Positions 8,458-17,990 of a stretch of DNA of 64,000 bases are shown one piece after another. The stretch comes from Tabrizicola sp. (GTDB lineage Bacteria > Pseudomonadota > Alphaproteobacteria > Rhodobacterales > Rhodobacteraceae): assembly GCF_016793705.1 (NCBI RefSeq), contig NZ_JAEULO010000025.1:1-64000 (forward strand). Reading direction: 5' to 3'. The notes under the pieces are model-generated. The model saw only the letters and a program-made list of their open reading frames with translations. It was not told the DNA's origin and ran no database searches. The translations under genes and the position numbers were made by a program. Numbering within the stretch: the first letter of the stretch is position 1; each line of letters starts with the position of its first letter.

Positions 8458-9030
8458 ATGGAACAGTCAGGCACATACGACGATATGAAGGGTGTGATAG
8501 GTTCCCTGATCTCGCTGTGGGTTGGGATCGAGCGCACGGTGGAGAAACTTGATGACGCCGCGCCGCGCCAAGCGGGCGACGAGAGCTTTCCAACAAGCGT
8601 TTCCTCGCGCCTAGATCACTGGCAGCGCCGCGTGCAGGCCGATGAGGGGAACCGGCCGTTCCGGGCCTCACTGGCCCGGAGGCTGCGACAGCAGTTGCGC
8701 GAAGCACAGAAGATTCGCAACGGCATCTGTCATGGTCTGCAGGGCATTGCGGCGGCCAACAGGGAGCAGCCGGGGCGGATTTGTTGGCGGATCAATGGGA
8801 TCGAACTCTCCCGGACCTGGGATGAGATGCAGGCGCATTTCGCTTGGCTGTCTAAAGTGGCCTTTGCGCTGGAGATTCTGGAGGAGGGCGACATGTCCTG
8901 CTTCGCACGTCTTCACGACAGCGAAGAGAATAGGGAATGGTGGCGGGCGGAATACGGGATCGATCTTCCCGAACCTGAGCCGTGGAAGCGGTTCGTTGGC
9001 AAATTGCCCACCTTACGGGGTGGTGCGTGA
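8458..9030 (+). CDS. Small protein with a HEPN-type R-N-x3-H motif, function unknown
   Basis: A 190-residue, mostly alpha-helical, soluble protein that I do not recognise as a named family. It contains R87-N88-x3-H92 (IRNGICHG) in a helix preceded by a strongly basic helix (ARRLRQQLREAQK). That is the RxxxxH pattern of HEPN-fold ribonucleases, found in toxin-antitoxin, abortive infection and CRISPR proteins. The C-terminal third is acidic and Trp-rich (EENREWWRAEYG). The start at 8458 has a GGGAGAAG-like ribosome binding site close upstream. No antitoxin-like partner is adjacent. Its stop codon falls inside the first of three REP-type hairpins. A HEPN assignment rests on one motif and on helical content, so it is tentative. 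Confidence 0.6.
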   Translation: MEQSGTYDDMKGVIGSLISLWVGIERTVEKLDDAAPRQAGDESFPTSVSSRLDHWQRRVQADEGNRPFRASLARRLRQQLREAQKIRNGICHGLQGIAAANREQPGRICWRINGIELSRTWDEMQAHFAWLSKVAFALEILEEGDMSCFARLHDSEENREWWRAEYGIDLPEPEPWKRFVGKLPTLRGGA

Positions 9031-9104
9031 AGCCACGCACCCTACGGGAGTCGGGGTGAAGCCCGACGGAGTGATGACATGTCGGGGCAGGCCCCGACCT
9101 ACGG
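9023..9104. repeat. Cluster of three REP-like palindromes
   Basis: Three adjacent hairpins: GTGCGTG/CACGCAC (9023-9040), GTCGGG/CCCGAC (9050-9067) and GTCGGGGC/GCCCCGAC (9081-9098), with CCTACGGG-type sequence after the first and third. The third matches the palindromes in and around the RAYT transposase gene at 37.5-38.1 kb. The first overlaps the stop codon of the upstream gene. Confidence 0.7.
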
Positions 9105-9106
9105 GG

Positions 9107-10072
9107 TCAGCGCAGCGGGCTTTTGTAGGTCATGCGGCGGACGGAGCCGGTCTTGGAGCGCATCAGGATCGTCTCCAGCGTCACCCAGCCGGGTTCGCGC
9201 TTGATGCCGGCAAGGAGCGAGCCGTTGGTCACGCCGGTGGCCGAGAAGATCACGTCGGAGCGCACCAGGTCGTCGCGCGTGTAGACCCGGTCGAAATTAG
9301 TGATCCCGGCCTTGCGGGCGCGGGCGCGTTCGTCGTCGTTGCGGAAGAGGAGCTTGCCGTAGAACTGGCCGCCCATGCATTTCAGCGCGGCCGCCGCCAG
9401 CACCCCCTCGGGCGCGCCGCCGGAGCCCATGTACATGTCGATGCCGGTGATCTCGGGTTCGGCGCAGTGCATGACGCCGGCCACGTCACCATCGGTGATC
9501 AGCCGGATCGCGGCGCCGGTGGAGCGGACTTCGGCGATCAGATCCTCATGCCGGGGACGTTCGAGGATGCAGACGGTGATGTCCTCGGTCGAGCAGCCCT
9601 TGGCGGCGGCCAGCGCCGAGACGCGCTCGGAGGGCGACATCGACATGGTCACGGTGCCGGGCTTGTGGCCGGGGCCGATGGCCAGCTTGTCCATGTAGAC
9701 GTCAGGCGCGTGCAGGAGCGTCCCGCGCGGGGCCATGGCGATGACGGTCAGGGCGTTCGGCATGTCCTTGGCGGTCAGCGTGGTGCCTTCCAGCGGGTCC
9801 AGCGCGATGTCGACCTGGGGTCCGTTGCCGGTGCCGACCTCCTCGCCGATGTAGAGCATCGGGGCCTCGTCACGCTCGCCCTCGCCGATGACGACGACGC
9901 CCTTGATGTCGAGGAGGTTCAACTGGTCGCGCATGGCGTTGACGGCAGCCTGGTCGGCGGCCTTTTCATCGCCGCGCCCGATCAGCCGGGCCGAGGCCAG
10001 CGCGGCGGCCTCGGAGACGCGGCCGAGGCCCAGCGACAGGAGCCGGTCCTGGAAGTTCAGTTTTTCAGACAT
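9107..10072 (-). CDS. glpX: Class II fructose-1,6-bisphosphatase
   Basis: A 321-residue metal-dependent phosphatase converting fructose-1,6-bisphosphate to fructose-6-phosphate for gluconeogenesis, and possibly for the Calvin cycle in this group. Signature segments are VVIGEGERDEAPML, the metal-binding ALDPLEGTT, TDGDVAG and YMGSGGAPEGVLAAAA. The length is normal for GlpX. The start at 10072 (MSEKLNFQDRLL) has a GGGGGA sequence upstream. A secreted hypothetical gene precedes it on the same strand about 70 bases away, and hom lies further upstream. Confidence 0.94.
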   Translation of the reverse strand: MSEKLNFQDRLLSLGLGRVSEAAALASARLIGRGDEKAADQAAVNAMRDQLNLLDIKGVVVIGEGERDEAPMLYIGEEVGTGNGPQVDIALDPLEGTTLTAKDMPNALTVIAMAPRGTLLHAPDVYMDKLAIGPGHKPGTVTMSMSPSERVSALAAAKGCSTEDITVCILERPRHEDLIAEVRSTGAAIRLITDGDVAGVMHCAEPEITGIDMYMGSGGAPEGVLAAAALKCMGGQFYGKLLFRNDDERARARKAGITNFDRVYTRDDLVRSDVIFSATGVTNGSLLAGIKREPGWVTLETILMRSKTGSVRRMTYKSPLR

Positions 10073-10143
10073 GGGTCCCCCGCGGTTTTCTCCGGTGTAG
10101 CCGGGGGTTGGCACTGCGGCAAGCGTGGTGACGCTAACAGCGT

Positions 10144-11238
10144 TCAGGGTTGGGTTGCCAGGATCGCGTCGGCGAGGCAGGCGTCGATGGCCCGCGTGGC
10201 GGCAAGGAGCGGCGAGGCGGCGGGATCGGGGCCAAGCGGGCCTGCAGTAGAGCGCAAGAGCAGGGTTCGTCCGCGCGGGGTGGCGAAGAAATCGGCGGTC
10301 GGGATGAGCGATGTGAGCGGTTGCGCGGTATTCGCGCGCCCGTAGGGATGGCCGAAGCTGGCGACGAAGGCGGTGGTGCAGGCATCGGCCGTGGCCGGGC
10401 AGGTCGAGGTGCAAAGCGCGAGAAGCGGCTGGAACTCCGGCTCGGAGCGGAAGGCTTCGACGGCTGCCTTGGCGGTGGCGGCGTCAACGGGTTCGTAGCG
10501 CATGACCTTCACCACCGGGACGACGGCCTGCATCCGGCGGGCGGCTTCCTCCTTCGGTATGCCTGCGGCGACGAAGAGTGCGGCGAAGCGGGCGGTGTCG
10601 GCGGGCGGGCCATCGCTTCGATGCAGGCCCGCGAACCCGGCCAGCGCAATCCAGGCGGCGGGATCGTCGGCCTTCAGGCGATCGACCACCAGGGCGTCGG
10701 TCTCGACGGCGGGTTCGAAGGTTGTGTCGTTCAGGCGACCCCAGAGGACATGGGCGGTGGCCCAGTCCGGGGCGGGCTGGTCGAAGAAGCCGTCGGGCAG
10801 CGGGCCGAAGCCACCGGTCTGGTTGAGCCAGATCATGTAGAGGCTGGTGGCCTTGTCCGGCTCGCCTGCCGCGTAGAGGCCGAAGGCGCGGGAGAGGAGC
10901 GCGCCCATGTCGGTGCCGGGATCGCCAAGGCGCCAGAGCGCAGCGATGGGATCGGCGGCGGCAAAGGCGTCCGGCACCGCAGTGCCGTTGACACGGGCGA
11001 GCTTCTTGCGTTCGGCGAAGGGGAGCGTGCTGCGGAGCCACTCGCTAACCACGGGAAGGGCGAGGATCGCGGCGGTGTTCCCGGCCTCGGCGGCGGCATG
11101 TATTTCTGTCAGGGCAGTGGGGTCGTCACCTTGCAGGGCGCGGTCGAAGGGGGCGCGGAAGGCGGGGTCATCGGTGCCGGGGATCGGGTCGGCCAGCGCG
11201 GGCGTGGTGAGGATGAGCGCCAGAAGGAATGCCCGCAT
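10144..11238 (-). CDS. Secreted hypothetical protein, helical, alpha-proteobacterial type
   Basis: A 364-residue protein with a clear signal peptide (MRAFLLALILTTPALA, cleavage before DPIPG). The mature part is rich in short Ala/Leu helices in pairs, reminiscent of TPR/Sel1-like alpha solenoids, though I cannot assign a repeat unit with certainty. Two cysteine-bearing segments near residues 280-290 (CTSTCPATADAC) could form disulfides in the periplasm. A strong GGAGG lies six bases before the ATG. It lies between hom and glpX on the same strand and may be co-transcribed with them. I do not recognise a function. Confidence 0.7.
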   Translation of the reverse strand: MRAFLLALILTTPALADPIPGTDDPAFRAPFDRALQGDDPTALTEIHAAAEAGNTAAILALPVVSEWLRSTLPFAERKKLARVNGTAVPDAFAAADPIAALWRLGDPGTDMGALLSRAFGLYAAGEPDKATSLYMIWLNQTGGFGPLPDGFFDQPAPDWATAHVLWGRLNDTTFEPAVETDALVVDRLKADDPAAWIALAGFAGLHRSDGPPADTARFAALFVAAGIPKEEAARRMQAVVPVVKVMRYEPVDAATAKAAVEAFRSEPEFQPLLALCTSTCPATADACTTAFVASFGHPYGRANTAQPLTSLIPTADFFATPRGRTLLLRSTAGPLGPDPAASPLLAATRAIDACLADAILATQP

Positions 11239-11321
11239 CGTCGGCCTCCGAACCCATGAACCAATGGCGCAAGGGTCGGGCCGCGGGCGGAGTCTGTCAA
11301 GCTGGAAGGATCAGGGGGCGC

Positions 11322-12611
11322 TCAGACTTCCTCGATCCGGATGGCGACGGGCTGGCCGACGAGGACGCCGGTGGCGGCGAAGCGGGTCATGGCGTGGGCG
11401 ACGTCGTCGGGGGCGGCCTTGTGGGTGACGATCAGCACCGGGGCATTGGCGCCCTGGTGGCCGTACTGGCGCATCTGGTCGATGGAGACACCGGCCTCGC
11501 CGAGGCAGGTGGCGATCTTCGCCAGCGCGCCGGGTTTGTCGAGAAGCGTCATCCGCAGGTAATAGGGCGCGGGGGTTGCGGCGCGGGCGGGCTGCGCGGC
11601 GGTCAGGGTACTGGCGGGCTGGCCGAAAGTGGGCAACTGGGCCCCGCGGGCGATGTCGATCACGTCGGCCATGACGGCGCTGGCGGTCGGGCCCATCCCG
11701 GCGCCGGGGCCGCGCAGGACGATCTGGCCGACGCTATCGCCTTCGAGGACCACCATGTTGGTGCCACCCTGGAGCTGGCCGAGCGGATGGTCGGCGGGGA
11801 CGAGGCAGGGGGTCATGCGCTGCTCCAGACCCCGCCCGGTCATCTGCGCCACGCCGAGGAGCTTGATGCGGTAGCCCATGTCCTCGGCCAGGCGGATATC
11901 GTCGATCGAGACATTGCCGATGCCTTCCAGTTCCACCGCGTCGAAGGCGACGCGGGTGCCGAAGGCGATGGAGGCGAGGAGCGAGAGCTTGTGGCCCGCG
12001 TCGATGCCGCCAACGTCGAGGTTGGGATCGGCCTCCAGATAGCCAAGCTGGCGGGCTTCCTCGAAGACGGTTTCGTAGGGCAGGTTTTCCGACTGCATCC
12101 GGGTGAGGATGTAGTTGCAGGAGCCGTTCATCACCCCCATGACCCGCTTCATGCGGTTGCCGGCAAGACCTTCGGTCAGGGCCTTGATGACGGGAATGCC
12201 ACCGGCGACGGCGGCTTCGAAACGGAGAGCGAGGCCTTCGCGTTCGGCGGTTTCGGCAAGCGCCTGGCCGTGGTGGGCGAGGAGCGCCTTGTTGGCGGTA
12301 ACGACGTGCTTTCCCGATAGCAGGGCGGTTTCCGTTGCGTGTTTCGCCGGGCCTTCGTGACCGCCCATCACCTCGACGAAGACGTCGATATCCTGACGGG
12401 TGGCCAGCGCGACGGGGTCGGTTTCCCAAGCATAGCCGCAGAGGTCGGCGTCGCGGTTCTTGGTGCGGTCGCGGGCCGAGACGGCGGTGATCGTCACCGG
12501 GCGCCCGGCTCGGGCGGCGATCAGGTCGGCATGGGCCTGGACGATCTTGACGACGCCGATGCCGACGGTTCCCAGACCGGCAAGGCCAAGACGGAGGGGA
12601 GCGGCGGACAT
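11322..12611 (-). CDS. hom: Homoserine dehydrogenase
   Basis: A 429-residue NAD(P)-dependent enzyme reducing aspartate semialdehyde to homoserine, the branch point to threonine and methionine. The N-terminal Rossmann motif is GLAGLGTVGIGVVK. The catalytic domain carries VTANKALLA, MNGSCNYILT, the conserved EARQLGYLEADPNLDVGGIDAGHK block, and the lysine of that block used in catalysis. A C-terminal ACT domain (MTLLDKPGALAKIA... SIDQMRQYGHQ) indicates allosteric control by threonine. The start at 12611 (MSAAPLRLGLAG) has a CGAGG site upstream. The protein is full length. Confidence 0.95.
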   Translation of the reverse strand: MSAAPLRLGLAGLGTVGIGVVKIVQAHADLIAARAGRPVTITAVSARDRTKNRDADLCGYAWETDPVALATRQDIDVFVEVMGGHEGPAKHATETALLSGKHVVTANKALLAHHGQALAETAEREGLALRFEAAVAGGIPVIKALTEGLAGNRMKRVMGVMNGSCNYILTRMQSENLPYETVFEEARQLGYLEADPNLDVGGIDAGHKLSLLASIAFGTRVAFDAVELEGIGNVSIDDIRLAEDMGYRIKLLGVAQMTGRGLEQRMTPCLVPADHPLGQLQGGTNMVVLEGDSVGQIVLRGPGAGMGPTASAVMADVIDIARGAQLPTFGQPASTLTAAQPARAATPAPYYLRMTLLDKPGALAKIATCLGEAGVSIDQMRQYGHQGANAPVLIVTHKAAPDDVAHAMTRFAATGVLVGQPVAIRIEEV

Positions 12612-12676
12612 CGGTAAACCTCGGGCAATTATGGGCTGCCGTGTGTTAGCCGGAAGCCGGGCGGGGTGCAACGCCG

Positions 12677-12907
12677 TCAGGGCGCGGGGGTGACCGCGAT
12701 GGCGGCGGCGCGGGCCTTGAGCCGCGCGGCCCGGGCGACAAGCGCGGGGCCGGGATCGGGGGTGGGGGCGGCGGCCTGGGCGAGCAGTTCGTCGATGGGC
12801 AGGAGCGGCGGCGGGGTGACACCTTCCGGACCCCCAGCCCGCAGTTCGGGGAAGGGGGCGCAGGCGCTGATGGCCGCAAGGAACAGGAGCAGGACAGTCA
12901 GGCGCAT
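12677..12907 (-). CDS. Small putative lipoprotein
   Basis: A 76-residue peptide starting MRLTVLLLFLAAISAC, a lipoprotein signal peptide with lipobox AISAC. The mature chain is short and Pro/Ala-rich with no recognisable domain. It precedes hom on the same strand by 65 bases. Coding potential is supported by the signal and lipobox rather than by similarity, and the composition does not exclude a chance frame in GC-rich DNA. Confidence 0.5.
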   Translation of the reverse strand: MRLTVLLLFLAAISACAPFPELRAGGPEGVTPPPLLPIDELLAQAAAPTPDPGPALVARAARLKARAAAIAVTPAP

Positions 12908-12979
12908 GGAAACCCCGGAGTCACTCCCCGAGCCTATCCTCGCGCGCGCTTGCGGAAAAGGCCCGGAAAGCGCGGGATG

Positions 12980-13591
12980 TCAGGTGCAGGTGGTGGTGCC
13001 CTGGAGGCAGAGACGCCGGTGGCGCGGACGGGTCACGATGAATTCGCCGAAGGTCTGGTCATCGACACCGATCAGAAACCCCGCAAGGACCATTGGAAGC
13101 TGTGCCTTGAAATCCACCGTGGATTCGACGACGAAAACGCTTTCGAGGTTGTTCAGCGTGGGAATCTTTGTCCCCTTCCAAGGCTGGATCTGGGCCGAGG
13201 TAAGGCCGGTTACCTTGTTCCCCGGCGACATCGAGAACAGCAGCTTGTAGTTGCCACTGGTCGCGTTGCAGACCTTGGCCCCCGTTGGGGCGTTGCATTC
13301 CAGACTGGTGATCCGCATCTTGACCGGATGTCCGCCGGGGGTCAGAAACTCGATGACGTTCTGCAGGCCGTTGGCGAAGTTGGTCGAGATCGTGTCGCGC
13401 TGGCGCGACAGGAGATCGGCGACAGAATAGGCTGCCTTCTGGGTGACGTTGATGGTGCGGAAGACGTCCCAGTAGGTGAACATCGCAACCAGTGCCCAGA
13501 TCAGCAGGGGAAGCATGATCAGCCCCTCGACCAGGATCAGGCCGTCCTCGTCACGAAGGAATGTGATCAGGCGATGCTTGAAAGTACGCAT
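12980..13591 (-). CDS. TadE-like pilus assembly / pseudopilin protein (second of pair)
   Basis: A 203-residue protein with a TadE-type N-terminus. A short basic cytoplasmic head (MRTFKHRLITFLRDEDG) is followed by the ...EGLIMLPLLIWALVAMFTYWD transmembrane helix, whose glutamate after the cleavage-like G-L-I-L-V segment resembles prepilin signals. The remainder is extracytoplasmic, with a cysteine pair (SLECNAPTGAKVCN) and a C-terminal CLQGTTTC. It follows the other TadE-like gene by 6 bases and is the last gene of a three-gene tadG-tadE-tadE unit. TadE/F pseudopilins support Flp pilus assembly, but no tad ATPase, secretin or flp gene is in this window. Confidence 0.8.
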   Translation of the reverse strand: MRTFKHRLITFLRDEDGLILVEGLIMLPLLIWALVAMFTYWDVFRTINVTQKAAYSVADLLSRQRDTISTNFANGLQNVIEFLTPGGHPVKMRITSLECNAPTGAKVCNATSGNYKLLFSMSPGNKVTGLTSAQIQPWKGTKIPTLNNLESVFVVESTVDFKAQLPMVLAGFLIGVDDQTFGEFIVTRPRHRRLCLQGTTTCT

Positions 13592-13597
13592 GGTAGA

Positions 13598-14140
13598 TCA
13601 CCCCGGCTCGTTCACGAAGGTTGTCGTCACCAGCATGACATAGCTGCCGTCGGTATCGACCGGCATCTTCACGCTGACGGCGGTGGTCGGGAACATCGGG
13701 TCTCCCTTCATGCAGATCCGCATCAGCATGATGTCGTTGTCGGTGCCCAAAGAGTATTCGTTGGCGGGCGGTTCATCGGTAATGATCGGCTGGGACCGAT
13801 CGACACAGGACCGGGGCGGCGCCACCATGGCGAAGGTGCCGGTATTGACCGGCTGCATCCAGATTCGCATCGTGTCGATGCAGGTCTGGACGGATTCGAT
13901 CATCATCCCGGATTCGCAGATCGTTCTCTTCAGATTCTGGTGCGTCGGGTTGACCATCGTTCCAAGCCGAAGTTGCCGGACCGTCTGATCCACGGCACGG
14001 TCGAACATGGCATAGCGCGCCATGTACATGCTGCTTTCGAACGCCGCCGTGAAGATCAGGAAGATGATCGGAAAAATGAAGAGGAACTCGATCGCCGCCT
14101 CACCCGAATCGTCCTTGAGGAAGTAAAGTACGGGTTTCAT
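13598..14140 (-). CDS. TadE-like pilus assembly / pseudopilin protein (first of pair)
   Basis: A 180-residue protein with the classical TadE layout: a short N-terminus (MKPVLYFLKDDSGEAAIEF), then a hydrophobic helix (LFIFPIIFLIFTAAFESSMYMAR) and an extracytoplasmic domain. The GEAAIEF segment, with glutamate five residues into the helix, is the hallmark of TadE. Three to four cysteines in the mature domain may form disulfides. Its ATG overlaps the stop of the tadG-like gene by 4 bases, so translation is probably coupled, and the next TadE gene starts 6 bases after its stop. Confidence 0.85.
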   Translation of the reverse strand: MKPVLYFLKDDSGEAAIEFLFIFPIIFLIFTAAFESSMYMARYAMFDRAVDQTVRQLRLGTMVNPTHQNLKRTICESGMMIESVQTCIDTMRIWMQPVNTGTFAMVAPPRSCVDRSQPIITDEPPANEYSLGTDNDIMLMRICMKGDPMFPTTAVSVKMPVDTDGSYVMLVTTTFVNEPG

Positions 14141-16179
14141 TCCGTCAGCCTCAGCGGCGAGATGATCTTGGCGATTTCCTCGAAGGCGGCGTTGAGGTTG
14201 TCGGCGTTCGTCACCTTGTAGTAATAGCCCGTCCCCGGCGATGAGCAGTTCTGGATTGGAGCCTCGGTGACGTTATCGCCCAGGATGATGCCGAACACCT
14301 CGACACCCGCCGCCTTGGCCGCCGTGCAGTTGGTTGCCAGGAGGCTGTCCATGTTGGACGTGCTGGTCAGGTAGTTGCCGACCATCAAGTTGTAGATGGT
14401 GTTGTAGTCGGTGGCTCCAGTCACGTTCGAGCGCATATAGAGCTGTTCGATCACCCAGTCGACCGAGGCGTAGCGCCAGACTTCCGACCAGTCGAGCCGA
14501 CGGACGACGCCGCTGCCCGTCCACCAGGGTGCCACCCCTGCCGGCGGTGTGATCCAGGCGCGCGGATCGCAGCCGCCGGAGACGTTGGTGCCGGTGCCCG
14601 CGCCTTCGGCCTGGCTACCCACCTTGCGCCTTACCGAGGAGGCTTTCAGGTGCGGCACGAAGTAGTTGCGCTTGACGGTCTTGCCATTGACGATGGTGTC
14701 GGCCAGCGACCAGCCCGAGCAGGAGTTGACCGGGGCCGGAACGCCGTTCGGGTTGATGCCGGGGCGCGTGCCGCCATTGGGGGCCAGCCCGCTGTCATTG
14801 AACTCGATCGCGAACTTGCCGTCGTCTCCGCGCCAGATCGGCGAGGGACCGCTCTTGTAGGCGTCACGGATATGTTTGCTGGAGACGTGCGTCCCGTCGG
14901 TCATCACGACGATGATCTTGCGGGTGCCCATCGTGCCGTCGGAATGGGTGACGCCCTCGTCGTCGGCGTTGTCGGCGGGCCGACCGGCCATTCCGGGTAC
15001 CCCGGCGCGGAGTGCGGTGTAGATCGGGCGCGCGTCCTGATCGATGAGCGCGGTGGCCCAGCGCATCCCGACCGCGATCGAGGTGTTGCCGCGCGGGTTC
15101 AGTTGGCCGATCTGGGTCTTCAGCGCGGTCATGTTCGTCATCGGCAGCACGACCAGGTTCGAGGCAGATTCATCGGTCCCGGTGTTCGGGTTGTCGCCGT
15201 GGTTGCACATGTAGGTGCCGCTGTTGGTGTCGATCGCGGTCGCGTTCGTTGCCGAGATCGTCACCACGCCGCCATAGGTGTTTCCGGTTCCGATACTTGT
15301 GATCGTGGCGTTGGGCGCACCCTTTGCAACAAGGGCAACCGCGGCCATCGGGATCGGGACGTCCCGATCCAGTTTCATCGTGTTGAAGGTCTCTGGCTGA
15401 ATCTCGAAGCAATTGATCTTCGGGACACCCTGGTCGGCCATGTAATTCCAGTATGACAGGTGCGAAACGGTGAACTGGTTCCGCAGGTCGACCGGGATGT
15501 TCACGTTCGAGGAATAGGGCACCATCCCGATCGAGATCAGATTGTTGGGGTCTTTTTCGATCGTGTAGGCGCCGCCGGCATCCTTGTCGTATTTGAGAAT
15601 GGTCACGAAGTTGGACGCCGCCTGGCGCAGGGCCGCGATCTTGGTCGTCGAGCCGGAGGATTCCGCCATGGAGCCCGTGATGTCGAGTGCCATGATCACT
15701 TCGATCTTCGACACGCCCTGCTGAGCCGTGGAGATCGTCGGCCCCTCGAAATAAGGGACGTCGAGCATGTGCATGAACCAGTTGTAGGACCGGACCTTGG
15801 CCTTCATCGTCGTTTTCCGCGACGTGGCGGTCGCTTCGCCGGTAACTTCCTGGACTGCATAATCGTAGGTCAGTTCGTCGCCGAGTCCGGCCACGTCGAA
15901 CCATTCCGTTGCGACGGACTGGGGCGTCTGGGAGACCGGCAGCACGACGTTGGAGGCCGCCAGCGTTGCGCGGTCCATCGTTTCCTGGAGGGCGACGCGG
16001 CGCATTTCGAAGCGCATGACGTCAACTGCGATCCCGCCGAACAACACCATCATCACGAAGACGAAGAGCACGAGGATGGCCATTGCGCCGCCCTCGTCGG
16101 TCCGGAACTGGGAAGACTTGCGGGCAAGGCGAGCAAAAACCGGGCGCGCGTCGGGTTTGATCAACATGTCACTATCCAT
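14137..16179 (-). CDS. TadG-like protein with von Willebrand factor A domain
   Basis: A 680-residue protein. An N-terminal cytoplasmic segment is followed by DEGGAMAILVLFVFVMMVLFG, the TadE/TadG-type membrane helix. A vWA domain begins near residue 150 with the MIDAS motif ALDITGSM and continues with NTSIAVGMRWA and KIIVVMTDGTH, typical of metal-dependent adhesion domains. Long insertions rich in Asn/Gly/Thr and several cysteines lie between. It is exported and anchored in the inner membrane and is thought to work with TadE pseudopilins in the Flp/Tad system. It heads the three-gene unit. The start at 16179 is used; an in-frame ATG at 16167 is an alternative. Confidence 0.87.
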   Translation of the reverse strand: MDSDMLIKPDARPVFARLARKSSQFRTDEGGAMAILVLFVFVMMVLFGGIAVDVMRFEMRRVALQETMDRATLAASNVVLPVSQTPQSVATEWFDVAGLGDELTYDYAVQEVTGEATATSRKTTMKAKVRSYNWFMHMLDVPYFEGPTISTAQQGVSKIEVIMALDITGSMAESSGSTTKIAALRQAASNFVTILKYDKDAGGAYTIEKDPNNLISIGMVPYSSNVNIPVDLRNQFTVSHLSYWNYMADQGVPKINCFEIQPETFNTMKLDRDVPIPMAAVALVAKGAPNATITSIGTGNTYGGVVTISATNATAIDTNSGTYMCNHGDNPNTGTDESASNLVVLPMTNMTALKTQIGQLNPRGNTSIAVGMRWATALIDQDARPIYTALRAGVPGMAGRPADNADDEGVTHSDGTMGTRKIIVVMTDGTHVSSKHIRDAYKSGPSPIWRGDDGKFAIEFNDSGLAPNGGTRPGINPNGVPAPVNSCSGWSLADTIVNGKTVKRNYFVPHLKASSVRRKVGSQAEGAGTGTNVSGGCDPRAWITPPAGVAPWWTGSGVVRRLDWSEVWRYASVDWVIEQLYMRSNVTGATDYNTIYNLMVGNYLTSTSNMDSLLATNCTAAKAAGVEVFGIILGDNVTEAPIQNCSSPGTGYYYKVTNADNLNAAFEEIAKIISPLRLTE

Positions 16180-16511
16180 TGCAGCAGCTTCCCGTCAGAA
16201 ACGACGGGTTCCCAAGCGATCATCTAGGCACAAGTTCGGGCAGAAGTAAGGCATTTGCTGCCAGACCCCCGGTCGGCTGCCACAATCTGGAAACAATCCG
16301 GGGGAATCTTTCTGGTTCGGCGGCGGGGGGTTAAAAATCCGGGCCGTTCATGGATCGGCAAGAATCATGTGGCCGGCATCGATTCGGTCCTCCCGCGCCC
16401 TCGGCCCGGATCGGCGGGTGATCTTGCTTTCCGGGTTTCCCGGGCCTGCGGCTGGCGCTAGGGTCGGGGCGCGGGGCAGTGTTCAAGGCCCCCGTCTCAG
16501 GGAGGGATGGC
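16180..16511. other. Divergent intergenic region tadG / glutamate dehydrogenase
   Basis: About 330 bases separating divergently transcribed tadG-like and glutamate dehydrogenase genes. It must hold both promoters. There are GC-rich dyads such as the TTTCCGGGTTTCCCGGG segment near 16430, but I cannot assign an operator or RNA. No credible gene is seen. Confidence 0.45.
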
Positions 16512-17945
<1,434 letters not shown>

Positions 17946-17952
17946 GGGTCTG

Positions 17953-17979
17953 CGCCCGGGCCGGTCGCCGGGCCGGGCG
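17953..17979. terminator. GC-rich hairpin between convergent genes
   Basis: Arms CGCCCGGGCCGG and CCGGGCCGGGCG (one mismatch) with a 3-base loop lie between the stops of the convergent dehydrogenase and CDF exporter genes. There is no clear T-run on either side, so it is a probable but not certain bidirectional terminator. Confidence 0.45.
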
Positions 17980-17990
17980 TCCCGCCGGTG

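Noticed and set aside
12980..16179. Complete type II/Tad secretion locus
   Set aside because: Only TadE- and TadG-like genes are present; ATPase, secretin, inner-membrane and peptidase genes are absent.
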